From the NCBI RefSeq assembly GCF_016806065.1, contig NZ_CP032405.1, positions 752,001 through 816,000 on the forward strand: a DNA stretch of 64,000 nt, written 5' to 3'. Both the position numbers and the translations under genes were made by a program. How positions within the stretch are numbered: position 1 is the first letter of the stretch; the number at the start of each line of letters is the position of its first letter. Source of the DNA: Rhizobium rosettiformans. GTDB lineage: Bacteria; Pseudomonadota; Alphaproteobacteria; Rhizobiales; Rhizobiaceae. Under the pieces are notes generated by a model. It was given only the letters and a program-made list of their open reading frames with translations. It was not told the DNA's origin and did not search any database. Shown here piece after piece: positions 25,712 through 34,120 of this stretch.

Positions 25712-26440
25712 TCAGAACTGCTCGAGACTGAGATCGATGCGGCTTGCCGCACCGTGCAGATGGGCGCGCATGGCCTCCCGCGCGCCAGCACCATCCCGCT
25801 TGGCGATCGCATCTCTCAGCCGGACGTGTTCGGCAATGGTCACTTCGACGATTTCTTCGAGCACGGCGCGGGAGCGTGCCGCATCGATCGCCAGGCTGAT
25901 GCGCTCGGCGATGAAGCCGATGAACAGCGCGAAATACTCGTTGTGCGTCGCCTCGGCGACCGCGCGGTGGAAGGCGAGATCGGCGACGATGCCCTGCTCT
26001 GTCCACTTCTCGGCCCCCGTCATGCGCGACAGCGCCTCGTCGATCCTCGCGAGATCCTCAGCGGTGTGGTGCACGGCAGCGAGACCGGCCGCCTCGATCT
26101 CAAGCGGCACACGCAGCTGAAAGAGCGCGCGAAAACTCTGCGGCTCGGAGAGCTCGCCATCCTTGATGCGGATCGGTCTGGCCGAGGGTTCGCTGACAAA
26201 TGCGCCGACTCCCTGTCTCGTCTCGACCATGCCTTCGTTCCGCAACTGCGCAATGGCCTCGCGTACGACAGAGCGGCTGACGCCGAGCGTCTTGGCCAGA
26301 ACGTGCTCGGTCGGCAATCTCTCGCCGGGCTTCAAGCGCCCCTGGCTGATCTCGTCGGCCAATTGCGCGGCAATTCGGGCCGGCAGGTGCTCACTGCGCC
26401 TGATCTGTCCGAAATTCAATTGCCCGAGGTCGATCGACAT
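25712..26440 (-). CDS. GntR family regulator, FCD (FadR) subfamily
   Basis: 242 aa. The winged helix is at about 15-80 (LPARIAAQLADEISQGRLKP, ERLPTEHVLAKTLGVSRSVV, REAIAQLRNEGMVETRQGVG). The C-terminal FCD domain (about 105-225) has metal-ligand segments DLAFHRAVAEATHNEYF and AEHVRLRDAI with AHLHGA. FCD regulators respond to sugar acids and organic acids. ATG 26440 was preferred over GTG 26488, which has no ribosome site. It is downstream of the FAD oxidase (34-base gap) and close to three copies of a FadR-type palindrome, so it is the likely local repressor. Confidence 0.92.
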   Translation of the reverse strand: MSIDLGQLNFGQIRRSEHLPARIAAQLADEISQGRLKPGERLPTEHVLAKTLGVSRSVVREAIAQLRNEGMVETRQGVGAFVSEPSARPIRIKDGELSEPQSFRALFQLRVPLEIEAAGLAAVHHTAEDLARIDEALSRMTGAEKWTEQGIVADLAFHRAVAEATHNEYFALFIGFIAERISLAIDAARSRAVLEEIVEVTIAEHVRLRDAIAKRDGAGAREAMRAHLHGAASRIDLSLEQF

Positions 26441-26474
26441 GCCCGCTGGTCTCCTTGCCACCTGCTCCGGTATT

Positions 26475-27941
26475 TCACGAATCCGCACCTGAATTCAATT
26501 GGCAACCGGGATTCATGATCCCTGCGGGGTCGATGGCCTGCTTGATCGCAGTCAGGAGATGCAGCTGCGTGGCCGGCACACGCGACAGAAAATCCGGTTT
26601 CTTCAGCCGACCAATACCATGCTCGGCGCTGATCGAACCCTGGAAACCATCCAGAACATCATTCACGACGCGCTTGGCCGTGTAGATCCGCTCGGCCACC
26701 TCGTCCCTGGATAGACCAGAAGGCGGCAGCACGTTGAGATGCACGTTCCCGTCGCCGACATGACCGTAGGAAACGCAGGTGCAATCCGGCAAGCGCGCTG
26801 CGATGGCCGCTTCCGCCCGTTCGACGAACTCCGGAAGACACGACAAAGGCACAGACACGTCCGTTCGCAGATGCGCGCCCCGTTTGGCCTGCCCCTCGTT
26901 CATCCCCTCGCGGAAGAGCCAGAGAGAGCGGGCCTGGCTCCGCGACGTTGCAACGACGCCGTCCAGTACCAGGCCGTCCTCGAGAACACCTTCCAGAAAA
27001 CGGTGCATCAGGTCTTCGATATCCACGAGGCCGGAACCCGAGATCTCGAGCAGCACATAGGCCGGATAATCGCCGCTCATCGGCATGGCGAGATCAGGAA
27101 TTGCCTCTTGCGCGAGGGTGAAAGCGATCGGCGGCATGAATTCGAAGGCTGACATGAGATCGCAGCAATCGCGTCTCGCGCGGCGATAAAGCGTGATCAC
27201 GTCCGTCAGAGCGCCCATACCGAGCAAGGCAGTCGCCACCTTTTCGGCTGGCGGCATCAGCTTGACTGCGACAGCCGTAATGATACCGAGCGTGCCCTCA
27301 GCACCAATAAACAGCTGCTTCAGATCGATCCCGCGATTGTCCTTGCGCAGCGTCGAAAGCCCATCGAAGATCGCCCCATCGGGGAGAACGACCTCCAGGC
27401 CGAGAACAAGCTCTCGCGTCATGCCATAGCGCAACACGTTGATTCCGCCTGCATTGGTCGAGACATTGCCGCCGATCCGGCAGGAACCCTGCGCACCGAG
27501 CGCAAGCGGGAAGTAGAGCCCCGCATCCTCCACCTTGTCCTTGAAGTCCTGCAGGATGGCGCCCGCCTCGACGACGGCCGAAAAATCATCTGCATCGATG
27601 CGGCGGATCGCCGTCATGCGCTCGAGACTGACGACAACCTGGCTCGCCGGCGCGTCGGGAGTGCCCCCGAGAACCAGCCCCGTATTGCCACCTTGCGGCA
27701 CGATCGCGAGCCCCAGCGAGCGGATGGTCCTGACGGCAACGGAGACCTCCTCAGTCGTTCGCGGACGGACAACCGCGACAGCACCGGTCGTGACATCCCC
27801 ATGCCAATCCCGGCAGTAGCGCTCGACCTCGGCACCGACGATGACCATGTCAGGCCCGAGCGCCTTGATGAGGCTGGGAAGCGGGTTGCCCGCCCCGCTC
27901 CACACATCCTTGCTCTCGATCGCGCTTTCCATGGCCATCAT
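26475..27941 (-). CDS. FAD-linked oxidase, D-2-hydroxyacid dehydrogenase type
   Basis: 488 aa. The FAD_binding_4 domain is in the N-terminal half (VVRPRTTEEVSVAVRTIRSL, VPQGGNTGLVLGGTPDA, GAQGSCRIGGNVSTNAGGIN, IGAEGTLGIITAVAVKL) and the FAD-oxidase C-terminal domain in the second half, with the metal-binding YGHVGDGNVHLNVLPP and the end motif SAEHGIGRLKKPDF. The family includes D-2-hydroxyglutarate and D-lactate dehydrogenases that pass electrons to quinone or ETF. It starts ATG ATG after GGGGAGACTG. It is divergent from the denD-like gene across a shared operator. The substrate is probably a D-2-hydroxyacid of the sugar-acid route. Confidence 0.88.
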   Translation of the reverse strand: MMAMESAIESKDVWSGAGNPLPSLIKALGPDMVIVGAEVERYCRDWHGDVTTGAVAVVRPRTTEEVSVAVRTIRSLGLAIVPQGGNTGLVLGGTPDAPASQVVVSLERMTAIRRIDADDFSAVVEAGAILQDFKDKVEDAGLYFPLALGAQGSCRIGGNVSTNAGGINVLRYGMTRELVLGLEVVLPDGAIFDGLSTLRKDNRGIDLKQLFIGAEGTLGIITAVAVKLMPPAEKVATALLGMGALTDVITLYRRARRDCCDLMSAFEFMPPIAFTLAQEAIPDLAMPMSGDYPAYVLLEISGSGLVDIEDLMHRFLEGVLEDGLVLDGVVATSRSQARSLWLFREGMNEGQAKRGAHLRTDVSVPLSCLPEFVERAEAAIAARLPDCTCVSYGHVGDGNVHLNVLPPSGLSRDEVAERIYTAKRVVNDVLDGFQGSISAEHGIGRLKKPDFLSRVPATQLHLLTAIKQAIDPAGIMNPGCQLNSGADS

Positions 27942-28002
27942 CAGTCTCCCCGTCGGCCCATCTGGAGATGGACAAAGAATTTGGTTTCCACGAGAATGAT
28001 AT

Positions 28003-28021
28003 AAGGTTATCAGACAACCTT
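28003..28021. promoter_or_regulatory. Candidate FCD/GntR operator in the divergent FAD-oxidase/denD-like promoter
   Basis: AAGGTTATCAGACAACCTT is a nearly perfect 19-base palindrome whose core TTATCAGACAA differs by one base from the site at 20460. It sits midway between the two divergent genes and could control both. Confidence 0.75.
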
Positions 28022-28095
28022 ACAAATGGTTTTTGAAGAAGGCCCTTGTGCAGACGCGCGCGGGGTCAAAGAATGACATGGGAGGAGACTGTCAC

Positions 28096-29079
28096 ATGCA
28101 TATTCTGGTGATTGGCGCGGCCGGTATGGTCGGACGCAAGCTGGCGCAACGGCTTACCCGCGATGGTGAGCTGCAGGGACGGCAGATTACGGCGATGACA
28201 CTCGCCGATGTCGTGGCGGCCGACGCTCCAGACGGCTTCGACGGCAGAGTGACGATCGAAGCCGTCGATCTGTCCGAGCCCGCGTCTGCCGAGCGCCTGA
28301 TCGCATCGCGCCCCGATGTCATCTTCCATCTCGCTGCGATCGTCTCTGGTGAAGCGGAACTCGACTTCGAAAAGGGTTACAAGATCAACCTCGATGGCAC
28401 CCGCTACCTGTTCGAGGCAATCCGGCTTGCCCGTATGGCTGACGGCTATTGCCCGCGTGTGGTCTTCACCTCATCGATCGCGGTCGTCGGTGCACCGCTG
28501 CCCTATCCGATCCCGGACGAGTTCCACACCACGCCGCTCACCAGCTACGGCACGCAGAAGGCGATTTGCGAGCTACTGCTCTCCGACTATTCCCGGAAGG
28601 GGTATTTCGACGGTATCGGCATCCGCCTGCCAACAATCTGCATTCGCCCCGGCAAGCCGAACAAGGCAGCCTCGGGCTTCTTCTCCAACATCCTGCGCGA
28701 GCCGCTGGTCGGCCAGGAGGCCATCTTGCCGGTCGGCGAGGATGTCCGCCACTGGCACGCCTCGCCCCGATCTGCGGTCGGCTTCCTCATCCACGGCGCA
28801 AACATCGACCTGGAAACTGTCGGCCCACGCCGCAACCTGTCGATGCCGGGCCTAAGTGCCACCGTTGGCGAGCAGATCGAAGCGCTGCGCCGCGTGGCAG
28901 GGGAGAAGGCGGTCAAGCTCATCCGCCATGAGCCCGACGAGATGATCATGCGCATCTGCGCCGGCTGGGCTCCCGGCTTCGAAGCAAACCGCGCCCGCGC
29001 ACTCGGCTTCATCGCCGAAAGCTCTTTTGACGAAATCATTCGGGTGCATATCGAGGATGAGCTGGGAGGCAAGCTTTGA
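28096..29079 (+). CDS. NAD-dependent epimerase/dehydratase family, D-erythronate dehydrogenase-like
   Basis: 327 aa extended SDR. The NAD motif is ILVIGAAGMVGRKLAQRLTR, and the catalytic YxxxK is in LTSYGTQKAICELLLSDYSR. Other segments, VIFHLAAIVSGEAELDFEKG and GIGIRLPTICIRPGKPNKAA, match the DenD type, which oxidises D-erythronate to 2-oxo-tetronate. Given the pentonate enzymes around it, it may act on another sugar acid or lactone. ATG 28096 is preceded by GGGAGGAGAC. Its stop overlaps the TTG start of the next gene. It belongs to a three-gene plus-strand operon. Confidence 0.8.
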   Translation: MHILVIGAAGMVGRKLAQRLTRDGELQGRQITAMTLADVVAADAPDGFDGRVTIEAVDLSEPASAERLIASRPDVIFHLAAIVSGEAELDFEKGYKINLDGTRYLFEAIRLARMADGYCPRVVFTSSIAVVGAPLPYPIPDEFHTTPLTSYGTQKAICELLLSDYSRKGYFDGIGIRLPTICIRPGKPNKAASGFFSNILREPLVGQEAILPVGEDVRHWHASPRSAVGFLIHGANIDLETVGPRRNLSMPGLSATVGEQIEALRRVAGEKAVKLIRHEPDEMIMRICAGWAPGFEANRARALGFIAESSFDEIIRVHIEDELGGKL

Positions 29080-29984
29080 CGGGAACTGAAAACAGGCAGA
29101 TCGCCTTTCTCGGGACGGGACTGATGGGCGCGCCCATGGCAAGGCGCCTGCTCGCGGCTGGCCTTCCGGTCACGGTCTGGAACCGTGACCTTGGCAAGGC
29201 AGAGCCTTTGGCGGCGGCCGGCGCCAGGCTTGCCAAGAGCCCGGAAGACGCCGTCGCCGGTGCAAGCGTGATTTTCACCATGCTGTCGGACGGCTCCGCA
29301 GTCGAGGACGTACTTTTCACCAAGGGTACGGCCGAAGCGCTGGCAAAGGGTACGGTCGTCATCGACACATCATCAATCGCACCGCCCATTGCAAAAGATC
29401 ACGCAAAACGTCTCGCTGGCCACGGCGTAGCCCATGTCGACGCACCCGTGTCGGGGGGCGTCGTCGGCGCGGAAGCCGGCACGCTGGCGATCATGGCGGG
29501 CGGCGATGCCGATGTCATCGAGAGCTTGGCGGATGTCTTCGCCCCACTGGGCCGTGTGACCCATGTCGGCCCCTCGGGCGCTGGCCAGATCTGCAAGCTC
29601 GCCAACCAGCAGATCGTCGCGATCACCATCGGCGCCGTTGCAGAAGCCATGATGCTCGTCGAGGCCGGCGGCGCTTCGCGGGAGAAGTTCCGCGAAGCAA
29701 TCCGCGGCGGCTTCGCCGAAAGCCGCATCCTGGAACTGCACGGACAGCGCATGGTCGAGCGACGCTTCGAGCCGGGCGGCCCCTCGCGCCTGCAGTTGAA
29801 GGACCTGAACGCGGTCGCCGCCATGGCTGAGACCTTTAGCCTTGAGCTTCCATTGACCTCGGATGTTCGCCAGGCCTTTGATGCCTTTGTTGCAGAAGGT
29901 CACGGCGAACTCGACCACAGTGGCCTTCTGCTTCATCTCGAAAAAATCAACCACCGCAAAGGTGCCGCCGATGACCGAGTCTGA
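29076..29984 (+). CDS. 3-hydroxyisobutyrate dehydrogenase family oxidoreductase
   Basis: 302 aa, two-domain beta-hydroxyacid dehydrogenase. NAD(P) motif IAFLGTGLMGAPMARRLLAA, substrate loop DAPVSGGVVGAEAGTLAIM, and catalytic lysine segment GQICKLANQQIV. The family covers GarR/GlxR tartronate-semialdehyde reductases and LtnD L-threonate dehydrogenases; both would suit a sugar-acid cluster. The start is TTG: TTGA overlaps the upstream stop and GGGAGGC lies at correct spacing, whereas the first in-frame ATG would remove the glycine motif. It overlaps the dehydratase gene by 14 bases. Confidence 0.85.
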   Translation: MTGTENRQIAFLGTGLMGAPMARRLLAAGLPVTVWNRDLGKAEPLAAAGARLAKSPEDAVAGASVIFTMLSDGSAVEDVLFTKGTAEALAKGTVVIDTSSIAPPIAKDHAKRLAGHGVAHVDAPVSGGVVGAEAGTLAIMAGGDADVIESLADVFAPLGRVTHVGPSGAGQICKLANQQIVAITIGAVAEAMMLVEAGGASREKFREAIRGGFAESRILELHGQRMVERRFEPGGPSRLQLKDLNAVAAMAETFSLELPLTSDVRQAFDAFVAEGHGELDHSGLLLHLEKINHRKGAADDRV

Positions 29985-31755
29985 GAAACCGCAACGCCGC
30001 CTCCGGTCGCAGGATTGGTTCGACAATCCCGATCACCTCGACATGACCGCGCTCTATCTGGAGCGCTTCATGAACTACGGCACGACGCCGGAGGAACTGC
30101 GCTCCGGCAAGCCGATCATCGGGATCGCCCAATCGGGCTCCGACATCAATCCCTGCAACCGTCATCACCTGGATCTTGCCAAACGCGTGCGCGACGGCAT
30201 CCGCGACGCCGGCGGTATTCCGATCGAATTCCCGTCGCATCCACTGTTCGAGAACTGCAAGCGACCGACGGCCGCCCTTGACCGCAACCTTGCCTATCTC
30301 GGTCTGGTCGAGTTGCTCTACGGCTATCCCTTCGATGGCGTCGTGCTGACGACCGGCTGCGATAAGACCACGCCCTCTGCCCTGATGGCTGCATCGACGG
30401 TGGACATCCCGGCGATCGTGCTCTCCGGCGGCCCCATGCTTGACGGCTGGCATGATGGCGAACTGGTAGGTTCCGGCACGGTGATCTGGCGCTCTCGTCG
30501 CAAATATGCGGCCGGCGAGATCAGCCGCGAGGAATTCCTCGAACGCGCCCTCGATTCGGCCCCCTCTCCCGGCCATTGCAACACCATGGGCACAGCGTCG
30601 ACCATGAACGCGATTGCCGAGGCACTCGGCATGTCGCTTACCGGCTGCGCTGCCATTCCCGCCGCTTACCGCGAACGCGGCCAGATGGCCTATCGCACCG
30701 GCAAGCGGGCGGTCGAACTGGTTCTGGAGGATATCCGCCCCTCGGACATCCTCACCCGCGAAGCCTTTCTCAATGCCATCAGGGTCAACTCGGCGATCGG
30801 CGGATCGACCAATGCCCAGCCGCATCTGATGGCCATGGCCAAGCATGCTGGCGTCGAACTCCTGCCCGAGGACTGGCAGGTTCACGGCTACGACATTCCG
30901 CTGCTCGCCAACGTTCAGCCGGCCGGCGCCTATCTCGGCGAGCGGTTCCACCGCGCCGGAGGTGTCCCGGCGATCATGTGGGAACTGATGCAAGTCGGAA
31001 AGATCGACACGACCTGTCGCACGGTAACCGGCCGCACCATGGTTGAGAACCTGCAAGGCAGGGAGGCGACGGATCGGGAGGTGATCAAGCCCTATCACGA
31101 GCCGATGCGAGAACGCGCAGGCTTCGTGGTGTTGAAGGGCAACCTCTTCGATTTTGCCATCATGAAGACCAGCGTCATCTCCGAAGGTTTCCGCCTGCGT
31201 TACCTGCAGGAAAAGGGCCGCGAGGGCATCTTCGAAGGCCGCGCGATCGTCTTTGACGGCTCGGAAGATTATCATCACCGGATCAACGATCCCGCCCTGG
31301 ACATCGACGAGGACTGCGTTCTCGTCATCCGCGGCGCCGGCCCGCTTGGCTGGCCGGGTTCGGCCGAAGTGGTCAACATGCAGCCGCCGGATCACCTCAT
31401 CAAGCGGGGCATTCTCAGCCTGCCGACAATCGGCGACGGCCGCCAGTCCGGCACAGCCGACAGCCCGTCGATCCTCAACGCATCGCCTGAAAGCGCGGCG
31501 GGCGGCGGTCTGGCATGGGTGAGGACCGGTGACGTCATTCGCATCGACCTGAACCAGGGCCGCTGTGATATGCTGGTCAGCGACGAGGAAATCGCAAGGC
31601 GCAAGGCCGAGGGCATTCCGCCCGTGCCGAAAGACGCGACACCATGGCAGCGGCTTTATCGCCAGACGGTTACGCAGCTCGCCGATGGTGCGACGATCAA
31701 AAACGCGGAGGATTTCCGTCAGATCTCCAAGACGCCGCCCCGCCACAACCACTGA
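29971..31755 (+). CDS. IlvD/Edd family dehydratase, D-xylonate dehydratase type
   Basis: 594 aa iron-sulfur and magnesium-dependent enzyme. Cluster cysteines appear in SGSDINPCNRHH and LTTGCDKTTPSALMA, with the third in GHCNTMGTASTMNA/SLTGCAAIPA. Active-site segments include AIGGSTNAQPHLMAMAKHAG and the C-terminal LPTIGDGRQSGTADSPSILN. The N-terminus (RLRSQDWFDNPDHLDMTALY) and the ending PRHNH closely resemble Caulobacter XylD and the rhizobial L-arabinonate dehydratase. It converts a pentonate to the 2-keto-3-deoxy acid, the proposed substrate of the FAH-family enzyme at 24385. No dehydrogenase for 2-ketoglutarate semialdehyde is present in the window. Confidence 0.9.
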   Translation: MTESEKPQRRLRSQDWFDNPDHLDMTALYLERFMNYGTTPEELRSGKPIIGIAQSGSDINPCNRHHLDLAKRVRDGIRDAGGIPIEFPSHPLFENCKRPTAALDRNLAYLGLVELLYGYPFDGVVLTTGCDKTTPSALMAASTVDIPAIVLSGGPMLDGWHDGELVGSGTVIWRSRRKYAAGEISREEFLERALDSAPSPGHCNTMGTASTMNAIAEALGMSLTGCAAIPAAYRERGQMAYRTGKRAVELVLEDIRPSDILTREAFLNAIRVNSAIGGSTNAQPHLMAMAKHAGVELLPEDWQVHGYDIPLLANVQPAGAYLGERFHRAGGVPAIMWELMQVGKIDTTCRTVTGRTMVENLQGREATDREVIKPYHEPMRERAGFVVLKGNLFDFAIMKTSVISEGFRLRYLQEKGREGIFEGRAIVFDGSEDYHHRINDPALDIDEDCVLVIRGAGPLGWPGSAEVVNMQPPDHLIKRGILSLPTIGDGRQSGTADSPSILNASPESAAGGGLAWVRTGDVIRIDLNQGRCDMLVSDEEIARRKAEGIPPVPKDATPWQRLYRQTVTQLADGATIKNAEDFRQISKTPPRHNH

Positions 31756-31825
31756 GGCGCAATTCGGCCGTTCGCTTCCTTTCGGAGAAACGGTCGAATA
31801 ATCAAGGGCAAGACACGTTTCATCG

Positions 31826-31850
31826 GGAACCGTCCGAGGGGAATTTCATT
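31826..31850 (+). promoter_or_regulatory. Weak candidate EcfG promoter for the BA14K gene
   Basis: GGAAC (31826-31830), 17 bases, then ATT (31848-31850) instead of GTT. The ATG at 31882 is 31 bases downstream. One mismatch in the -10, so only suggestive. Confidence 0.35.
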
Positions 31851-31881
31851 CTCCTGTCACAGACGATGGATGGAGATCCCG

Positions 31882-32556
31882 ATGAAACCCGTTATAAAAC
31901 TGCTCTCAGCGTCAGCGCTCGCCGCCGGGATGGTGATTGGTGGCGTCGTACTCGCGTCAGCCGCGCTCGCCCCGGAAGAAGACCCCCACCGATTCACCGG
32001 CCTAGACATCAAGGACCTCTGGACGATGGAGCCTGTCCGCATCGACAGGACCGCACAGAATCTGGAGCGCTTGCCACCCCGCTATGCAAGTCATGTGGTG
32101 ATGGTCGAACCCGACCTGGGGGCATCGGATCAGAGTGAGCAGACGGCCACCGCAGGGCGAGGTTCTAAGGTCGGCGACATCGACACTCTCGTCACTGCGG
32201 CGATCGACGAATCGACATCCGGTTTCGGCGCCGACACGCTACCTCCGGAGCATTTCTCCTGGTGTGAAGCACGCTATCGTTCCTACGATCCCGTCCGCAA
32301 CACCTATCGCAGCTTCAGCGGCGACATTCGTCCCTGTGACTCACCCTATCAGGTCGAGATCATGGCGGAGCTGGAAGAAGGTGATGCAAGGGTCATGACC
32401 GTCAGTGCCGACGGAAGCAATCCTGGTGCTGGCATGGAGAACGAAGGCCACGTCATGGCCTGCATGGAACGCTATCGCTCCTATCGTCCGAGCGACAACA
32501 CATACCAGCCTTATGGCGGCGGCCCGCGCCAGCCCTGTCAGCTGGCGTCGTTCTGA
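31882..32556 (+). CDS. BA14K family exported protein with two BA14K motifs
   Basis: 224 aa. The signal peptide MKPVIKLLSASALAAGMVIG continues hydrophobic to about residue 30, then an acidic linker leads to two repeats of the BA14K motif: WCEARYRSYDPVRNTYRSF (then DIRPC) and CMERYRSYRPSDNTYQPYGG (then RQPC). BA14K is named after a Brucella immunoreactive lectin-like protein; most homologues have one motif at the C-terminus, so the duplication is a variation. ATG 31882 has TGGAGATCCCG. Its 3' end overlaps that of the receiver gene by 19 bases on the opposite strand. Confidence 0.85.
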   Translation: MKPVIKLLSASALAAGMVIGGVVLASAALAPEEDPHRFTGLDIKDLWTMEPVRIDRTAQNLERLPPRYASHVVMVEPDLGASDQSEQTATAGRGSKVGDIDTLVTAAIDESTSGFGADTLPPEHFSWCEARYRSYDPVRNTYRSFSGDIRPCDSPYQVEIMAELEEGDARVMTVSADGSNPGAGMENEGHVMACMERYRSYRPSDNTYQPYGGGPRQPCQLASF

Positions 32557-32963
32557 CGCTGGAAGCTCTTGGCCAGAATAAGGCCCGGCGGCGGGCTAAT
32601 CGTCTGATCGCCGGTCACTTTCTCACTGATATAGCTCAGGGCATTTTGAAGCCCGTTCATCGTATAGGGCTTCTCGATTGCCCCGATCGCGCCGACGAAA
32701 CCTTCCGGTATCCGTTTGACATTCCCAGTGACGAAGACGAAGGGGACCTCGCGTTCCGCAAGCCGGCGCCCGATCTCGATTCCCGAGGGACCATCGCTGA
32801 GGTGGACATCGACGAAGGCGAATTCGGGCGTGCTGGATTCGATAATGTCGAAAGCAGCCTTGCGCGATGCGGCCGTTCCCACGACGACATGGCCGGCAGC
32901 CTCCACTTCAAGCTCCAGTTCGAGGGCAAGAAGCGCCTCATCCTCGACGATCATGATTTTCAA
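32538..32963 (-). CDS. Single-domain response regulator, LovR-like
   Basis: 141 aa, consisting of a receiver domain only. Acidic pocket E7-D8 (MKIMIVEDEALL), phosphoacceptor D52 (AFVDVHLSDG), threonine in FVTGN and conserved lysine in AIEKPYTMN. No output domain. The ATG overlaps the stop of the LOV kinase (ATGA), so kinase and receiver are made together. In Caulobacter LovR acts with LovK to reset the general stress response by draining phosphate from PhyR; the same role is likely here. Confidence 0.88.
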   Translation of the reverse strand: MKIMIVEDEALLALELELEVEAAGHVVVGTAASRKAAFDIIESSTPEFAFVDVHLSDGPSGIEIGRRLAEREVPFVFVTGNVKRIPEGFVGAIGAIEKPYTMNGLQNALSYISEKVTGDQTISPPPGLILAKSFQRQNDAS

Positions 32964-34087
32964 GCGTCTGTTTCCTTTGCGTCTTCGACCAGCATCGTGA
33001 CCTGAACATTAGTCCGGTAGCCTTCGACCTCCCGGGCGATCTTCGCGCCCAGCTGCTTCGCACAGGTCTCCAGCATCAGCTTGCCAAAAGCCTCCTCCTC
33101 CGGATTAACGGAGACTGGCTTCGTCGTGTCCGTCACCCGGATCAAGAAATGCCCGTTGGTGCGCCGCACCTCCAGATGGATATCGCCACCCCCATCGCTC
33201 AGCCCCCGGCGCACGGCATCCAGGACCAGCTCGTTTATAATGAGAGCAAGCGGCGAAGCCTTAACAGCGGGAACCAGCACCGGCGACAGGTCGGTCGTCA
33301 CGCGAATGTCGTCGCGTTTCAAGGCACCTACCAGATCCTCGATTAGATCCTTGGCAAAATCGGACACGTCGAAGCGCCCAAGGTCGGCGCTTGTGAACAG
33401 CTTTCGTTGCACTGTGCTCAGCGCTTCGACGCGATTGAGCACCGAGAACAAGGTGCGCTTTACGAGGTCGTTTCCAGACATTCGCGCCTGCAGCTTGACG
33501 ATCGAGGCGATGGTCAAGAGGTTGTTCTTCACACGGTGGTCCACCTCATGCACCAGAAGGGTCTGGGCCTTCAGCGCTTCGGACAGGTCATGCGTCCGCC
33601 GTGCGACCTCACGTTCGGCCGATTGCCGCGCCTCTGCCAGATCGAGTTCCTTGCTCTTGATCGTCGTGAAATCGAGCTGTGATGCAAAGAAATAGACCAC
33701 TTCGCCGTCGGCATCCCGGACGGGGCTGACGAAAAGCGCATTCCAGAACTGGCTACCGTCCTTGCGATAGTTGAGGATGTCGATCGCAACGTCCCGCTCT
33801 GCCGCAATGGCCTCGCGCAGACGGGCGATCGCACCGCTGTCCGTTTCCGGTCCCTGCAGCAAACGGCAGTTGCGCCCGATGAGCTCATCTGTGCTGTAGC
33901 CAGTCAGGTTCGAAAACGCCTGATTGCAGAAAATGATTGGGTTGTCGGGCTGCCGCGGATCCGTAATCAGCATCGGCATGCGGGTAGCCTTGAAGGCTGC
34001 CGCGAACGGATCCTCGGATGGATGGGAGGCGAGAAGGCGGTCGCCGGCGTCTTGTGCGTCGCGGCGCGAGGAGTTTTGATCAGACAT
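32960..34087 (-). CDS. LOV-domain histidine kinase, LovK-like blue-light sensor
   Basis: 375 aa. The LOV domain (about 30-145) carries the flavin-adduct cysteine C74 in GRNCRLLQGPETD, the FMN asparagines in ILNYRKDGSQFWN and the glutamine in FFASQLDFT. A short coiled coil (about 145-175) leads to a HisKA_2 dimerisation domain with phosphoacceptor H184 in EVDHRVKNNLLTIAS, and an ATPase domain with the N box INELVLDA. The glycine-rich G1 box reads VTDTTKPVS rather than DxGxG, so activity may be weak. The architecture and length match Caulobacter LovK. A perfect EcfG promoter precedes it, and it forms an operon with the receiver gene. Confidence 0.9.
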   Translation of the reverse strand: MSDQNSSRRDAQDAGDRLLASHPSEDPFAAAFKATRMPMLITDPRQPDNPIIFCNQAFSNLTGYSTDELIGRNCRLLQGPETDSGAIARLREAIAAERDVAIDILNYRKDGSQFWNALFVSPVRDADGEVVYFFASQLDFTTIKSKELDLAEARQSAEREVARRTHDLSEALKAQTLLVHEVDHRVKNNLLTIASIVKLQARMSGNDLVKRTLFSVLNRVEALSTVQRKLFTSADLGRFDVSDFAKDLIEDLVGALKRDDIRVTTDLSPVLVPAVKASPLALIINELVLDAVRRGLSDGGGDIHLEVRRTNGHFLIRVTDTTKPVSVNPEEEAFGKLMLETCAKQLGAKIAREVEGYRTNVQVTMLVEDAKETDA

Positions 34088-34120
34088 TCATACCCAGTCC
34101 TGGAACAGGCCACCATCGAC

